Shown here: piece after piece, positions 26,699 to 35,512 of the stretch
Layout of the letters: each line of letters starts with the position of its first letter
How positions within the stretch are numbered: the stretch's first letter is position 1
NCBI RefSeq assembly: GCF_900094565.1
Contig: NZ_FMAF01000035.1
Span: 1-51,959 of the forward strand
Direction of reading: 5' to 3'
Source of the DNA: Martinezella lusitana
GTDB lineage: Bacteria; Pseudomonadota; Alphaproteobacteria; Rhizobiales; Rhizobiaceae
Length of the DNA stretch: 51,959 nucleotides
The notes under the pieces: generated by a model
Database searches by the model: none
What the model was told of the DNA's origin: nothing
The model's input: the letters and a program-made list of their open reading frames with translations, nothing else
Translations under genes and position numbers: made by a program

Positions 26699-27571
26699 AT
26701 GGGAAAGAAAGTCTTGATCACCGGAGCGAACGGCGCATTCGGCGCGTTGGCCGCCCGTGCGTTGCTGAAAAACGGTCACGATCTGGTTGCGACCATGCGT
26801 GACCCAGACGAGCGCAACGCCGCTGTCGCAGCCGAACTTCGTGCCGCCGGAGCGAATGTCGTGGATATTGACGTGACCGACGACGTCCGCGTCTCGAAAG
26901 GCGTCGAAGCCGCAATCTCGGCGGTGGGCGGTCTCGATGTCTTGATTAACGTCGCCGGAACCGGAACGCACGGCCTGACGGAGGGCTTCACCTCCGAGCA
27001 GATGCTGCGTCTCTTCGACATCAACGTCGTTGGCGTCCATCGCATGATGCGTGCCGTCCTGCCGACCTTCCGCGGACAGGGCTCCGGTCTCGTCATCAAC
27101 GTTTCCAGCTTGCTTGGTCGCCTGAGCATGCCGTTCTATGGACCCTATAGCGCAACGAAGTTCGCCGTCGAAACCCTGAGCGACAGCTACCGTGTCGAAC
27201 TTTCGCAGCTCGGCGTCGACGTGGTCCTCGTCGAGCCAGGCGGATTCAAGACGTCATGGATCGGCAATCTCGTCCATCCGCACGACGAGGCGCGCCTCGA
27301 TGGCTACGGCCAATTCGCCAAGGTTCCGGATCATGCTCTCGCTGGCTACGAGCAGTTCCTCGCTTCCAAACCCGAGCAGGACGTCAACAAGGTCAGCGAG
27401 GCGATCGTCAACCTGGTCCAGACCCCGGCGGGTTCGCGTCCGAACCGGACGGTCGTCGATTTCATCGGGATGGGAGAAGAGGTGCAAAAGATGAACGACC
27501 AGCTCGCCCAGGTGACAAGCGGCATCTACGGGGCATTCGGCGTGGACGACTTGCTGACGCTCAAAGCTTGA
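26699..27571 (+). CDS. SDR family NAD(P)-dependent oxidoreductase
   Basis: A 290-residue classical short-chain dehydrogenase/reductase. The cofactor-binding glycine motif T-G-A-N-G-A-F-G is at 8-15, the N-x-A-G motif (N-V-A-G) at 84-87, the catalytic Ser in 'VINVSSLLG' near 136, and Y-S-A-T-K at 150-154 (Tyr/Lys pair). 'VEPGGFKTSW' follows, as in the family. ATGs at 26696 and 26699 are both possible; AAGGAG at 26687-26692 suits the latter better. Substrate unknown. The divergent LysR gene probably controls it. It is followed after 10 bp by a strong inverted repeat. Confidence 0.9.
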   Translation: MGKKVLITGANGAFGALAARALLKNGHDLVATMRDPDERNAAVAAELRAAGANVVDIDVTDDVRVSKGVEAAISAVGGLDVLINVAGTGTHGLTEGFTSEQMLRLFDINVVGVHRMMRAVLPTFRGQGSGLVINVSSLLGRLSMPFYGPYSATKFAVETLSDSYRVELSQLGVDVVLVEPGGFKTSWIGNLVHPHDEARLDGYGQFAKVPDHALAGYEQFLASKPEQDVNKVSEAIVNLVQTPAGSRPNRTVVDFIGMGEEVQKMNDQLAQVTSGIYGAFGVDDLLTLKA

Positions 27572-27580
27572 TTTCGAAAT

Positions 27581-27624
27581 CCGCTGAGCACACGCTTGGC
27601 ATAGCGCCACGTACTGCTCAGCGG
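27581..27624 (+). terminator. Hairpin downstream of the SDR gene
   Basis: Perfect 10-bp arms, CCGCTGAGCA (27581-27590) and TGCTCAGCGG (27615-27624), with a 24-nt loop, starting 10 bp after the SDR stop. The position suggests an end-of-transcript structure, but the loop is long and no T-run follows. It may instead be a protein-binding site. The rest of 27625-27850 shows nothing recognisable. Confidence 0.4.
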
Positions 27625-27850
27625 TCGGACTACTGCCTGAGGTGTCAAAAATCTAGCAGTTCGCGGCGTAAGAAATCCTGCTCGTTCAACTCATCCGGCA
27701 CCTCATTCATAGAGAAAAATTGCAACCCTTGGATAGCTATCTGCGCAACTTTTATTTGCTTTTTCCGAAAGCCACCGCGCGCCTAGTCGGGCGGACTGCC
27801 AAACGACATGAGCCCCATTCTGCGAACGAGCATGAAATGGTGCGAACGTT

Positions 27851-29812
27851 TCAGTGTGCCACGCCTGGTTCTTCATGTGCCCTCACGATGGCGTCCGCTT
27901 CCTTGCCGTATAGCTCCTCGAAGTGATCGAAGGTCTTGGAAAAATAACCAATGCCCTGCGTCGCCGAGCGCAGCGCCCGTGCCAGATCGTCAAGTGCGCC
28001 GCCCGGAATGAGTGCCCGGAAGATGTCCCATCCCTTGGCGGTTTCATCCCGTTCGAAGCCGAGAACCTGACCTTTGAGAGCGGAGACGCTCTGGACGAGG
28101 CTGCCGGAATAGATCGAAGGAATGTGAATTTCGCTGCGGAAGACCGGTTGCATTAAAACGGCCGCCCCTTGGGAAAGCGCCTGTCGCACTCCCATTTTCG
28201 ACGCAGTTCGGAAGGCGTGTTCCGAACTGTCGACGGCATGGTGCTGACCATCGTACAGCGTTACGCCGACATCGATGACCTTGAAGCCTAGCGGCCCTTT
28301 CTCCATCGCTTCGCGCGCGCCTGCTTCGACAGCAGGGATGTAGTTGCGCGGAACGGCGCCACCCTTGACGGTTTCGCTAAAGGTGAAGCCCCGGCCGCGC
28401 TCATTGGGGCGAATGCTCAGCTTCACATCCGCGAACTGTCCGGCACCGCCGGTCTGTTTGCGGTGACGATAATGAACCTCAGATGGTTTCGCAATTGTTT
28501 CGCGGTAGATCGGGCTGGGCGTTCGATCAGTTACGTCGATATGAAACACGTCGGACAGTGTTCGGCAGAGATCGCGCAGATGCACCGGCCCCTGGACGCA
28601 GACGAGATGGGCGCCTGTGCTTTCCTCCTGCAAGACCGTTAGGCCGCGATCCGTCTCGGAAAGTTTTGCCAGTGTTTCGGAGAGCTTGTTTTCATCGCGC
28701 TCGCTGCCCGGGACTAGGATCCTTTCAAGCATCGGGGTGGTCGGCTCCGTCCACTCAGGCGGGGCGGCCACCGCGTCTGATGTCAACAGCGAAGGGACGG
28801 GCAAGTGGTCGGACTTGACCGTCGCGAAGACGTCCCCCAGCGCAGGCACAACCGCCGAATTGGACTTCCCGTTTGCGAGATGCTGTACGGCGCCGAGGCT
28901 GGAGCCGCCCAGTGAGACGCCCTGTCGCAGTCCCTCGCCAAGCGCGCGCACGAGCACTGTCTTACCAACATTCTGGCGATGATAGGCATGGAAGCTCATG
29001 GCGGTCAGCTTGTTTTCATCGACATTGCCTGCACGAGCCAGGCGCTGTCGAAGAACCCCCACCGGCGGCGCCTCGTGGCGCAGCGCCTTCATCAGCCTCA
29101 TCATGCCGTTGCCGTGACTTGCGGCACCGATCAGGACTGGAATAATCCTGTTTTCCCTGAGAACCCGCGATGAAATGGCATAGAGCGCGTTGCTGGGCGG
29201 CTCGCGATCTTCGATCAGTTCTTCTAGAAGCCGGTCATCGAATTCGGACAGGTGTTCCAGGAGCTCGCTGCGCGCTTCGTGCTCGCGCTCGGCCGCGCTT
29301 TCGGGGATTGCGATCAGCGCCGAAGTCTGGCCTTCCCGATAGCGCCACGCCCGTTCCGAAATCAGATCGCAACTGCCTATGATCCTGTCCCCCTCGCGGA
29401 TCGGGATCTGGCGAAGCAAAAGCGTGTGGTTGGCGTAGTCTTGAAGCGCGGCGATCACGTCCCTCAGCCGCCCTCCCGGTTCGTCCATCCGGTTGACGAA
29501 GAGGATGCACGGCGTCTCCGAGGCCTCGATTACGCGCAGATAGGGCGCGGCGAGCACAGCCTCCTCGGGTGCCGATGAAACGCACAGGATGCAGGCGTCG
29601 CTGGCAAGAAGCGCGTGCTGTGCATGCACCAACGCTTCGCTGGATCCTGGCGCATCCAGCGCACACCACGCCTCGTTTCCAAAGGTGAATTCTGTGAGGT
29701 TCAATCCATAAGGGGAGCTGGATTTTCTCGGCGCCCCCTCCAGGGAGCCGAGCCTTTCCACGACTGTTGATTTTCCGGTCTGCGAGGGTCCAAGCACGGT
29801 AAAGCAGCGCAT
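27851..29812 (-). CDS. Elongation factor G-like translational GTPase (non-canonical paralogue)
   Basis: A 653-residue protein with the EF-G layout: G domain (1 to about 260), domain II, domains III-V ('SEVHYRHRKQTGGAGQFADV' is the domain IV start; 'SIYSGSLVQSVSALKGQVLG' is in domain V). P-loop G-P-S-Q-T-G-K-S-T at 8-16; G4 N-R-M-D at 107-110 (N-K-x-D in true EF-G). The G3 element is D-A-P-G-S (from 53) instead of D-T-P-G-H, so the switch II histidine needed for GTP hydrolysis on the ribosome is absent, and no R-G-I-T-I switch I is seen. True EF-G is also about 40 residues longer. It is therefore an EF-G homologue of unknown role, not the housekeeping fusA product. The ATG at 29812 has GGAGG 7 bp upstream; 29818 and 29839 are alternatives. 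Confidence 0.85.
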   Translation of the reverse strand: MRCFTVLGPSQTGKSTVVERLGSLEGAPRKSSSPYGLNLTEFTFGNEAWCALDAPGSSEALVHAQHALLASDACILCVSSAPEEAVLAAPYLRVIEASETPCILFVNRMDEPGGRLRDVIAALQDYANHTLLLRQIPIREGDRIIGSCDLISERAWRYREGQTSALIAIPESAAEREHEARSELLEHLSEFDDRLLEELIEDREPPSNALYAISSRVLRENRIIPVLIGAASHGNGMMRLMKALRHEAPPVGVLRQRLARAGNVDENKLTAMSFHAYHRQNVGKTVLVRALGEGLRQGVSLGGSSLGAVQHLANGKSNSAVVPALGDVFATVKSDHLPVPSLLTSDAVAAPPEWTEPTTPMLERILVPGSERDENKLSETLAKLSETDRGLTVLQEESTGAHLVCVQGPVHLRDLCRTLSDVFHIDVTDRTPSPIYRETIAKPSEVHYRHRKQTGGAGQFADVKLSIRPNERGRGFTFSETVKGGAVPRNYIPAVEAGAREAMEKGPLGFKVIDVGVTLYDGQHHAVDSSEHAFRTASKMGVRQALSQGAAVLMQPVFRSEIHIPSIYSGSLVQSVSALKGQVLGFERDETAKGWDIFRALIPGGALDDLARALRSATQGIGYFSKTFDHFEELYGKEADAIVRAHEEPGVAH

Positions 29813-30278
29813 AGGCATTCCTCCAACTGCCATAAACATAATTTTCAGCCTTCATAGGATGCCCTGAACCGCTGCAAGGCGCCAGAGGTGTTCCGTTTCA
29901 CAGCGCTTTGACCTGGACTTGCATTTGAGGCTGAGTACGAACGTGAAAAGCGGCGAGGTCGAAAGCCTGCATTTTCTGCGCGTGGGCATGAAGAACTACC
30001 GCGCTTTCCTGCAGCTTTGGGCAAAATGGCTTCAAGACGAACGATGACGGGTAGGTTGCACCGCGGCATGATCGGGTGTGAAAGTCCGTTTGAAACAGAC
30101 ATTTCTACTTTTCTACGGAGCCTTTAAGCGGCAAAGGTCCCCGCGATTCTCCGCGAACTGACGCCTCGTGGTGTGGTGCGCATCGCAGCGAAGCTCCACA
30201 GCCCCCGGCTGCCAAACGCTTTTGCGGCATTAATGGGATTATGCCACGTACCTAGGTCCGATGCGTCGGATCAGCGTT

Positions 30279-30308
30279 ATATTGGTCCGCCTACCCGTAT
30301 ACCAATAT
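30279..30308. promoter_or_regulatory. Inverted repeat ATATTGGT-N14-ACCAATAT
   Basis: Perfect 8-bp arms at 30279-30286 and 30301-30308 around 14 bp, upstream of the 24-bp palindrome and of the efflux genes. It may be a second operator. A smaller pair, TCCGA/TCGGA, is immediately upstream. Confidence 0.4.
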
Positions 30309-30323
30309 CCGACGCGTCCCTTG

Positions 30324-30347
30324 TATAAACGATACGTATCGTTTATA
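30324..30347. promoter_or_regulatory. Perfect 24-bp palindrome, probable TetR-type operator
   Basis: Twelve bases, TATAAACGATAC, followed directly by their exact reverse complement, centred between 30335 and 30336, 70 bp before the membrane-fusion gene. The length, lack of a spacer and A/T-rich flanks are typical of TetR-family operators. The only TetR gene in this cluster is at 34855-35469, so autoregulation of the cluster through this site is a reasonable inference. Confidence 0.6.
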
Positions 30348-30416
30348 TAGCGTCCACACGTCAGTCGCCTGGAGGCGTAATGACTAAGCATGCAGCGACG
30401 TTTTTTATAGCGGACG

Positions 30417-31604
30417 ATGGGCCGGGCTATGGTGGAGAATATGATCAGGTTACTGAATAGGAACCAAAGAGATGAACGACCGGAAGAGCGGGTCATGGCG
30501 GCACCGGCCAATTCGCAAGCGAGCGCACCGCCGTCCGCTGCGCCGGAAACGGCAAATTTGCGGGCGTTAATTGTCCCGGCAACCGCTATTATCATTGCGT
30601 TCGTTGCGGTCGGTGCTTCGTCGACGCGCTGGGATACATGGGTGGCGACAAGAAGCGTTCAATCCACAGACGACGCTGCGGTCTACTCCGATATTTCCGC
30701 CGTCAGCGCCCGTGTCAGCGGCACTGTCGAGACCATCTCGGTCGAAGATTACGCCCGGGTCAAGGCGGGCGATCCGATATTCTCCATCGACCGAAAGCCC
30801 TATGAGGTCGCACTTCGTGGCGCGAAAGCGAGGCTCGCTGCCGTCAACGCTCAACTTGGCGATAACGACACCCAGCACACGTTTCAACTGACGCAGATCG
30901 ACGTGGCCATTGCACAGCAACAGGCCGCTGCCGCTGAAGAGGTCGAGGCGGAGAAGGAGCTCCAGCGACAGACGAGGCTAGGCATCGATGGGAGGGTAAG
31001 TACGGTCCAGAGCTTCGAAAAGGCGACCGCCGCTCAGGAGCGGGCGCTTGCAAACCTGAATGTAGCGCGTGCCAACGTCGCCGCTCAGAGGGTCAAGCTC
31101 GACGTCCTCGCCAGACAGCGCGACATACTGAAAGCAAATCTCGATACCGCAGCATCAGATCTTGCCGCCCGCGAACTGGAGCTCGGATACACGAACGTAC
31201 GGGCGCCAGTCGATGGCATCGTCGCCAGACGAAACGCGCAGGTCGGGAATTACGTTGCTGCGGGCACGCCCCTGATCTCGATCGTCCCGCTTCCGAAGAT
31301 CTACATCCTGGCGAATTACAAGGAGAACCAGCTGTCCATGGTTCACGAAGGGCAGTCGGTCGATATCTCTGTCGATTTGCTGCCGGGTACGGCACTCCAT
31401 GGAACGGTATCGAAAATATCCCCTGCGACTGGGTCAACCTTTGCTCTGCTGCCCGCTGACAACGCGACCGGCAACTTCACAAAGGTCGCGCAGCGTCTCA
31501 CCGTTCGGATCGAACTCGACTCGGATCAGCCAAATTTCGATCGGCTGCGGCCTGGTATGTCGGTCACGACGCGCATCGCCACCAAGGGCGAAGACCATGT
31601 CTGA
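30417..31604 (+). CDS. HlyD/EmrA family efflux membrane fusion protein
   Basis: Periplasmic adaptor of a multidrug efflux pump, up to 395 residues. One N-terminal membrane helix at about 50-66 ('LIVPATAIIIAFVAVGASS'), then a barrel-sandwich half ('AVSARVSGTVETISVEDYAR' with V-K-A-G-D-P-I-F-S-I-D), a long alpha-helical hairpin (about 135-245, Ala/Gln/Glu-rich), the second lipoyl half ('YTNVRAPVDGIVARRNAQVG') and beta-barrel domain ('ILANYKENQLSMVHEGQSVD'). It ends '...RLRPGMSVTTRI'. Starts at 30417, 30429 or 30441 are possible; none has a strong ribosome binding site. Its stop overlaps the start of the MFS partner by 8 bp, so the two are translationally coupled. Confidence 0.9.
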   Translation: MGRAMVENMIRLLNRNQRDERPEERVMAAPANSQASAPPSAAPETANLRALIVPATAIIIAFVAVGASSTRWDTWVATRSVQSTDDAAVYSDISAVSARVSGTVETISVEDYARVKAGDPIFSIDRKPYEVALRGAKARLAAVNAQLGDNDTQHTFQLTQIDVAIAQQQAAAAEEVEAEKELQRQTRLGIDGRVSTVQSFEKATAAQERALANLNVARANVAAQRVKLDVLARQRDILKANLDTAASDLAARELELGYTNVRAPVDGIVARRNAQVGNYVAAGTPLISIVPLPKIYILANYKENQLSMVHEGQSVDISVDLLPGTALHGTVSKISPATGSTFALLPADNATGNFTKVAQRLTVRIELDSDQPNFDRLRPGMSVTTRIATKGEDHV

Positions 31605-33147
31605 GAACTTACATCGGCGCGACCTCTCTCGCCAGGGCTACATCGCCGTGGCGATGATCATGGCATCGATATTGACAGCGTTCGACGTCCGCACTGCCGG
31701 CATTGGGCTCTCGGATCTGCGTGGCGCCTTCGGGCTCGGCTTCGATGAGGGCGCGTGGCTGAGCACCTTTGCAACGGCGCCACAGATCCTTGTGGCCCCG
31801 TCGATCGGCTGGTTGATTGCGGTGTTCGGGGTGAAGCGGGTCATGGTCGCTCCGACCATACTCTATTCGGCGATCTCCGTGGTCATCCCGTTCGTCCACG
31901 GATTCAATGTCCTGGTCGCGCTGCATGCTTTAAGGGCCGTTTTCCTCGGCATGTTCGTCGGCGCAACGCTGCTAACTGCTTTCCGCAATCTTGACCGCAG
32001 GTATTGGATCATCGCTCTTTCCTTCTACGTCCTGCGGATCCCGTTCGCGCAAAATCTCGGCCTCTATACGGCCGGCAGCTATTCCCAGACGATCGGCTGG
32101 CAATGGCTGTACTGGCAAGGTGCTATTGTCTCCCCGATGATCGGCATTCTCTTCTGGTATGGGACCAAACCGGCTGGAATCGACCATGCCCTTCTCAGGC
32201 GCGCTGATTGGGGCGGTATGGCACTGTTCGGCTCGGCGCTCACGACGCTGTATTTCGCGCTTGATCAGGGCAATCGGCTTGATTGGCTTCAGTCTGGCCT
32301 CATCGTGTCCTTGCTTGCCTCGGCTGTTTTTTTGATATGCGCGTTTCTGTGGCACGAGTCTCGGGTCGAACATCCCTGGGCCCATGTCTCGGTTCTTCGC
32401 ACGCGAAACATAGCGCTCGGGTTCGCCGCCATTGCATGTTTCATGACAACAAGCCTCGGCAGTTCGCTGATCGAACCGAACTTCCTTGCTTCGGTGGCGC
32501 GATTGCGGCCCGAGCAGATTGGGGATTTCGAGGCGCCGTATGCGATCCTTCTGCTTGCAGGCGCGACCTTCACTGCCGTGACGCTCGTGCGGAAACTCAA
32601 GCAGCGCGCCGCCCTGACGATAGGCTTTACATGTTTCCTGCTGTCCGCCTGGATTGGAACCCAGTTGACGAGCCAGTGGTCACTGCCCGAATTTCGACTG
32701 ATCACGATCCTCCAGACATTCGGAGAGGAAATCGTCTTCCTTGCAGCCGTCGCAACCCTCTTCAGCAACGTAGACCCCGCGCGAGCCATATCGTTGACGG
32801 CCTACGTGCAGGTTATGAGATTGATCTGTTCGGAAACCGTGGCGGCAATCATGGTGACCTGGATCAGACAGCGCGAGCAATTGCATTCCTATCTTATCGG
32901 CCTCCACGTCACCGGGACGACGCCCGGATGGGGAACCACGCTGTCGCAACTTGCGTCCAGCATGGGGATGGAATCGAAAGCAGACGTTGCCAAGCGCGGG
33001 ATCGGCGTTCTAGCCACGATCGTGCAGCGCGAAGCCAATGTCGCGGCCTATATCGACGGGTACTGGATTACGTTCGCGGCCGCGGTCGCTGGATTGATCG
33101 TGGTTGCCCTCATGAAGCCCTCCCCTTCGCATCCGCTGACCGCGTGA
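31597..33147 (+). CDS. DHA2-family MFS drug efflux permease (EmrB type)
   Basis: A 516-residue inner-membrane proton-driven exporter of the 14-helix DHA2 family, partner of the preceding EmrA-like adaptor. The first helix region 'VAMIMASILTAFDVRTAGIG' is followed by 'FDEGAWLSTFATAPQILVAP', the usual DHA2 start although the T-I-V-N-V-A-L-P motif is altered to R-T-A-G-I-G-L. Later 'QTIGWQWLYWQGAIVSPM' matches the family's G-W-R-W-x-F segment. The ATG at 31597 lies inside the end of the adaptor gene (ATGTCTGA overlap). The open frame starting at 31399 is not real. Drug specificity unknown; an outer-membrane TolC would have to come from elsewhere. Confidence 0.9.
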   Translation: MSENLHRRDLSRQGYIAVAMIMASILTAFDVRTAGIGLSDLRGAFGLGFDEGAWLSTFATAPQILVAPSIGWLIAVFGVKRVMVAPTILYSAISVVIPFVHGFNVLVALHALRAVFLGMFVGATLLTAFRNLDRRYWIIALSFYVLRIPFAQNLGLYTAGSYSQTIGWQWLYWQGAIVSPMIGILFWYGTKPAGIDHALLRRADWGGMALFGSALTTLYFALDQGNRLDWLQSGLIVSLLASAVFLICAFLWHESRVEHPWAHVSVLRTRNIALGFAAIACFMTTSLGSSLIEPNFLASVARLRPEQIGDFEAPYAILLLAGATFTAVTLVRKLKQRAALTIGFTCFLLSAWIGTQLTSQWSLPEFRLITILQTFGEEIVFLAAVATLFSNVDPARAISLTAYVQVMRLICSETVAAIMVTWIRQREQLHSYLIGLHVTGTTPGWGTTLSQLASSMGMESKADVAKRGIGVLATIVQREANVAAYIDGYWITFAAAVAGLIVVALMKPSPSHPLTA

Positions 33148-33359
33148 TGTAAGGTCACGACAATTTGCCGATCGCGGCGCGTAGCGCCTCGGTTTCGAAC
33201 GTGACGTCAAGACCCGTCAGTATCGTGTTACAGTTGGCCAATAGCCGATCGCTCTCCAATCAAAGGATCTCAACATGCGATCGTTATTTGATCAGCTCTT
33301 GCAGAGCGGCAAACGATCACAGCCATTCAATTTTGTTCTCAAGTCAAAGGAGTAGGCCG

Positions 33360-34307
33360 ATGGAAGCCCCCTATATGCTGCGCCACAGGACAATCCCCCT
33401 TGCCACAGGCGGCAAAGAAATGCCTGCCGTTGGGTTCGGTACCCTCATCCCCGACCCGGTTACGACGAAGCGGGCCGTTGCAAAGGCCCTATCTGTTGGG
33501 TTTCGCCATTTCGACTGCGCTGAACGATATCGCAACGAAGAGGCAGTCGGAGAGGCAATTGCCGAGGCGATCGCGGATGGGTCGGTTCAGCGCGAGGATC
33601 TGTTCGTCACAACGAAGCTATGGAATACAAACCACCGCCCGGAACGGGTGAAAGCGGCGCTTGAAGCAAGCCTTCGACGCCTTAAGCTCGACTACCTGGA
33701 CGCCTATCTTGTCCATACGCCTTATGCTTTTCTTCCGGGCGACGAACTGGATCCGCGAGACGAGAACGGTCAGGTCATATATGATGCCGGGATCAGCTTG
33801 ATCGAAACCTGGCACGCGCTCGAGGCGCTCGTGGAAAGCGGTCGTTGTCGGTCGATAGGCTTATCTGACATCACCTTGGACAAGCTGAAGGAGATCGTCG
33901 CGAACGCGCGCGTCACGCCCGCCATCGTACAGGTGGAATCCCATCCCTACTTGCCCGAATGGGAGCTGCTCGACTATTGTCAGGCCAATGGGATCGTGCT
34001 GCTGGCATTTGCGCCATTGGGTCACGCGATGGAGCCCAACTTGCTTACAGACCCTGTCATCACCGGGATCGCCGACCGCGTCAATAAGACGCCGGCGCAG
34101 GTGGCCCTTGCCTGGGCCGTACAGCGCGGCACCGGCTTCCTGACGACGTCGATCAAACCGCTTCGCATCGAGGAAAATTTCGCAATCTCGGCGCTTCCAG
34201 ATCAGGAAATGGTACGGATCCGTTCCGACATATCGACGAACGTTCGGTTCAACAGCGTCGTCGAGACAGGCGTTCCCGGTTTCATCCCTCGGGTGAAATC
34301 GACGTAG
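33360..34307 (+). CDS. Aldo/keto reductase
   Basis: A 315-residue NADPH-dependent carbonyl reductase of the AKR superfamily. The catalytic tetrad is complete: Asp 52 and Tyr 57 in 'HFDCAERYRNEEAVG', Lys 86 in 'FVTTKLWN', and His 119 in 'YLVHTPY'. The cofactor segment near the C-terminus has 'TTSIKPLRIEENF', close to the usual I-P-x-S/T-x-x-x-x-R-I-x-E-N. AAAGGAG lies 8 bp upstream of the ATG at 33360; the open frame from 33165 begins in non-coding DNA. It lies downstream of the efflux pair (212-bp gap, nothing recognisable in it) and upstream of an NTF2-like gene and a TetR gene, suggesting a detoxification locus. Confidence 0.92.
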   Translation: MEAPYMLRHRTIPLATGGKEMPAVGFGTLIPDPVTTKRAVAKALSVGFRHFDCAERYRNEEAVGEAIAEAIADGSVQREDLFVTTKLWNTNHRPERVKAALEASLRRLKLDYLDAYLVHTPYAFLPGDELDPRDENGQVIYDAGISLIETWHALEALVESGRCRSIGLSDITLDKLKEIVANARVTPAIVQVESHPYLPEWELLDYCQANGIVLLAFAPLGHAMEPNLLTDPVITGIADRVNKTPAQVALAWAVQRGTGFLTTSIKPLRIEENFAISALPDQEMVRIRSDISTNVRFNSVVETGVPGFIPRVKST

Positions 34308-34432
34308 ATCGCAAGTTAAGCTCTCCCGGAGGGGCAAGGCCACCGTCAATGCTTCTCCGGCGCGCCGCCAGGCTTCGATCGCCCTCGGAGCTTCAGTTTC
34401 AGTTCGTACGACGGCAGTTATAGGAGGCCAAG

Positions 34433-34807
34433 ATGGAAGACCAGAGAGTGAGATTGGCGCTCGAACGGCATTGGGCCGCATCAGACGCCGGCGATTTTGA
34501 CGTCGAGCATGAAATCTATCACGACGATGCATTGCTTGAATATCCGCAGTCCGGCGATCGGATCCATGTCGCCGCAAGAACCGGGAAAGCTGCTTCGCCC
34601 AGCCCAACAAGAAGCGGTTTAGCGTTCGCCGGATTACCGGCAGCAGTAGCCCTATGGGTCACAGAATTCGTTCTGACCTATGACGGCAAACCCTCTTATG
34701 CGGTGAGCATCATGGAATTTCACAACAGGCTCGTCGCTAGAGAGACGCAATACTTCACTGAGCAGTTCGCCCCCTCGCCCTCCTGGGCACGTTTGGTTGA
34801 AAGATAG
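34433..34807 (+). CDS. NTF2-like/SnoaL-like protein with a frame-shifted middle
   Basis: A 124-residue protein. The start ('RLALERHWAASDAGDFDVEH' then 'EIYHDDALLEYPQSGDRI') and the end ('WVTEFVLTYDGKPSYAVSIM') fit small NTF2-fold proteins used as enzymes or ligand carriers. The middle, encoded by about 34567-34660, reads as low-quality sequence (HVAARTGKAASPSPTRSG), but the other plus frame gives 'QPNKKRFSVRRITGS', which is what should lead into the W-V-T-E-F strand. Two opposite frameshifts thus seem to have scrambled about 30 residues while saving the ends. It may be an inactive allele or a sequencing error. It lies between the aldo/keto reductase and TetR genes. Confidence 0.65.
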   Translation: MEDQRVRLALERHWAASDAGDFDVEHEIYHDDALLEYPQSGDRIHVAARTGKAASPSPTRSGLAFAGLPAAVALWVTEFVLTYDGKPSYAVSIMEFHNRLVARETQYFTEQFAPSPSWARLVER

Positions 34808-34854
34808 AACACGCGCCATTGATCGGTGGTGGCGAGTCGGGATAGGTGCTGGTG

Positions 34855-35469
34855 ATGACCACGAAGACAAAGACCTCGACAGCAAAGAAACGAACCTCGA
34901 TCGGATCGCGCCGCAGCCCCGACGCCGAAGCGGCGGTGCTTGCCGCCGCCCGAGACCTGATTTCGGAGAGGGGTTATGCGGGATTTTCGGTCGATGAGGT
35001 CGCACGACGCGCCGGTGCCGGAAAAACCACCATCTATCGCTGGTATCCAACGAAGGCCGACCTCTTCATCGCCATCTATACGACCGAACGGTCGGCTTCC
35101 GTGCCTGTTCCCGACACCGGAAACCTCGTTGCTGATCTCGTGCAATACACGACAAGCCTCTGGCGTTTCTGGGCAGCGCATCCGGCAGGAGCCGCGCTGC
35201 GCGGACTGATCGCCGAGGCGCAAGGCACTCCGGAAGCCCTCAGCGCCTTGCGTGACAGGTTCCTTCCCGAACGGACGGCCGACGTCAGACGAATTTTGAC
35301 TGACGCGGCAAACCGGGGCGAACTGCAGGCGCACGAGGTTGATGACAAGATTTCGTTATGGGTCGGCTTCAGCTGGCTCAAACTGCTGATTGGCGAACTC
35401 CATAAGGAGGAGGTTATAAGCCCCGTCATGATGCAGATTGCCGGCCTTTCCAGCCGCCCGAAGCAATGA
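34855..35469 (+). CDS. TetR/AcrR family transcriptional regulator
   Basis: A 204-residue repressor-type regulator. After a basic, Thr/Lys/Ser-rich tail (1-25) the HTH reads 'AAVLAAARDLISERGYAGFS' with 'VDEVARRAGAGKTTIYRWYP' and T-K-A-D-L-F, a canonical TetR fold. The C-terminal domain resembles the TetR_C_11/AcrR type ('FWAAHPAGAALRGLIAEAQG'). The ATG at 34855 is preferred over the GTG at 34846. It closes the efflux pump/aldo-keto reductase/NTF2 cluster, and the perfect palindrome at 30324-30347 is a likely target. Ligand unknown. Confidence 0.9.
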   Translation: MTTKTKTSTAKKRTSIGSRRSPDAEAAVLAAARDLISERGYAGFSVDEVARRAGAGKTTIYRWYPTKADLFIAIYTTERSASVPVPDTGNLVADLVQYTTSLWRFWAAHPAGAALRGLIAEAQGTPEALSALRDRFLPERTADVRRILTDAANRGELQAHEVDDKISLWVGFSWLKLLIGELHKEEVISPVMMQIAGLSSRPKQ

Positions 35470-35512
35470 TCGGCATTAATCGGCGTAACCAATCGACAGG
35501 AGAACGTAACCG

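Larger units (their letters stand above)
29813..30416. other. Long intergenic region with operator-like palindromes
   Basis: About 600 bp between the EF-G-like gene and the efflux operon. No convincing coding frame on either strand. Its first 400 bp show nothing recognisable; the part from 30255 to 30350 holds several inverted repeats, listed separately, and must contain the efflux operon promoter. Confidence 0.5.

Noticed and set aside
31399..31596. Earlier start for the DHA2 permease
   Set aside because: Lies in another frame of the adaptor gene; the ATG at 31597 gives the normal first helix and an 8-bp coupled overlap.
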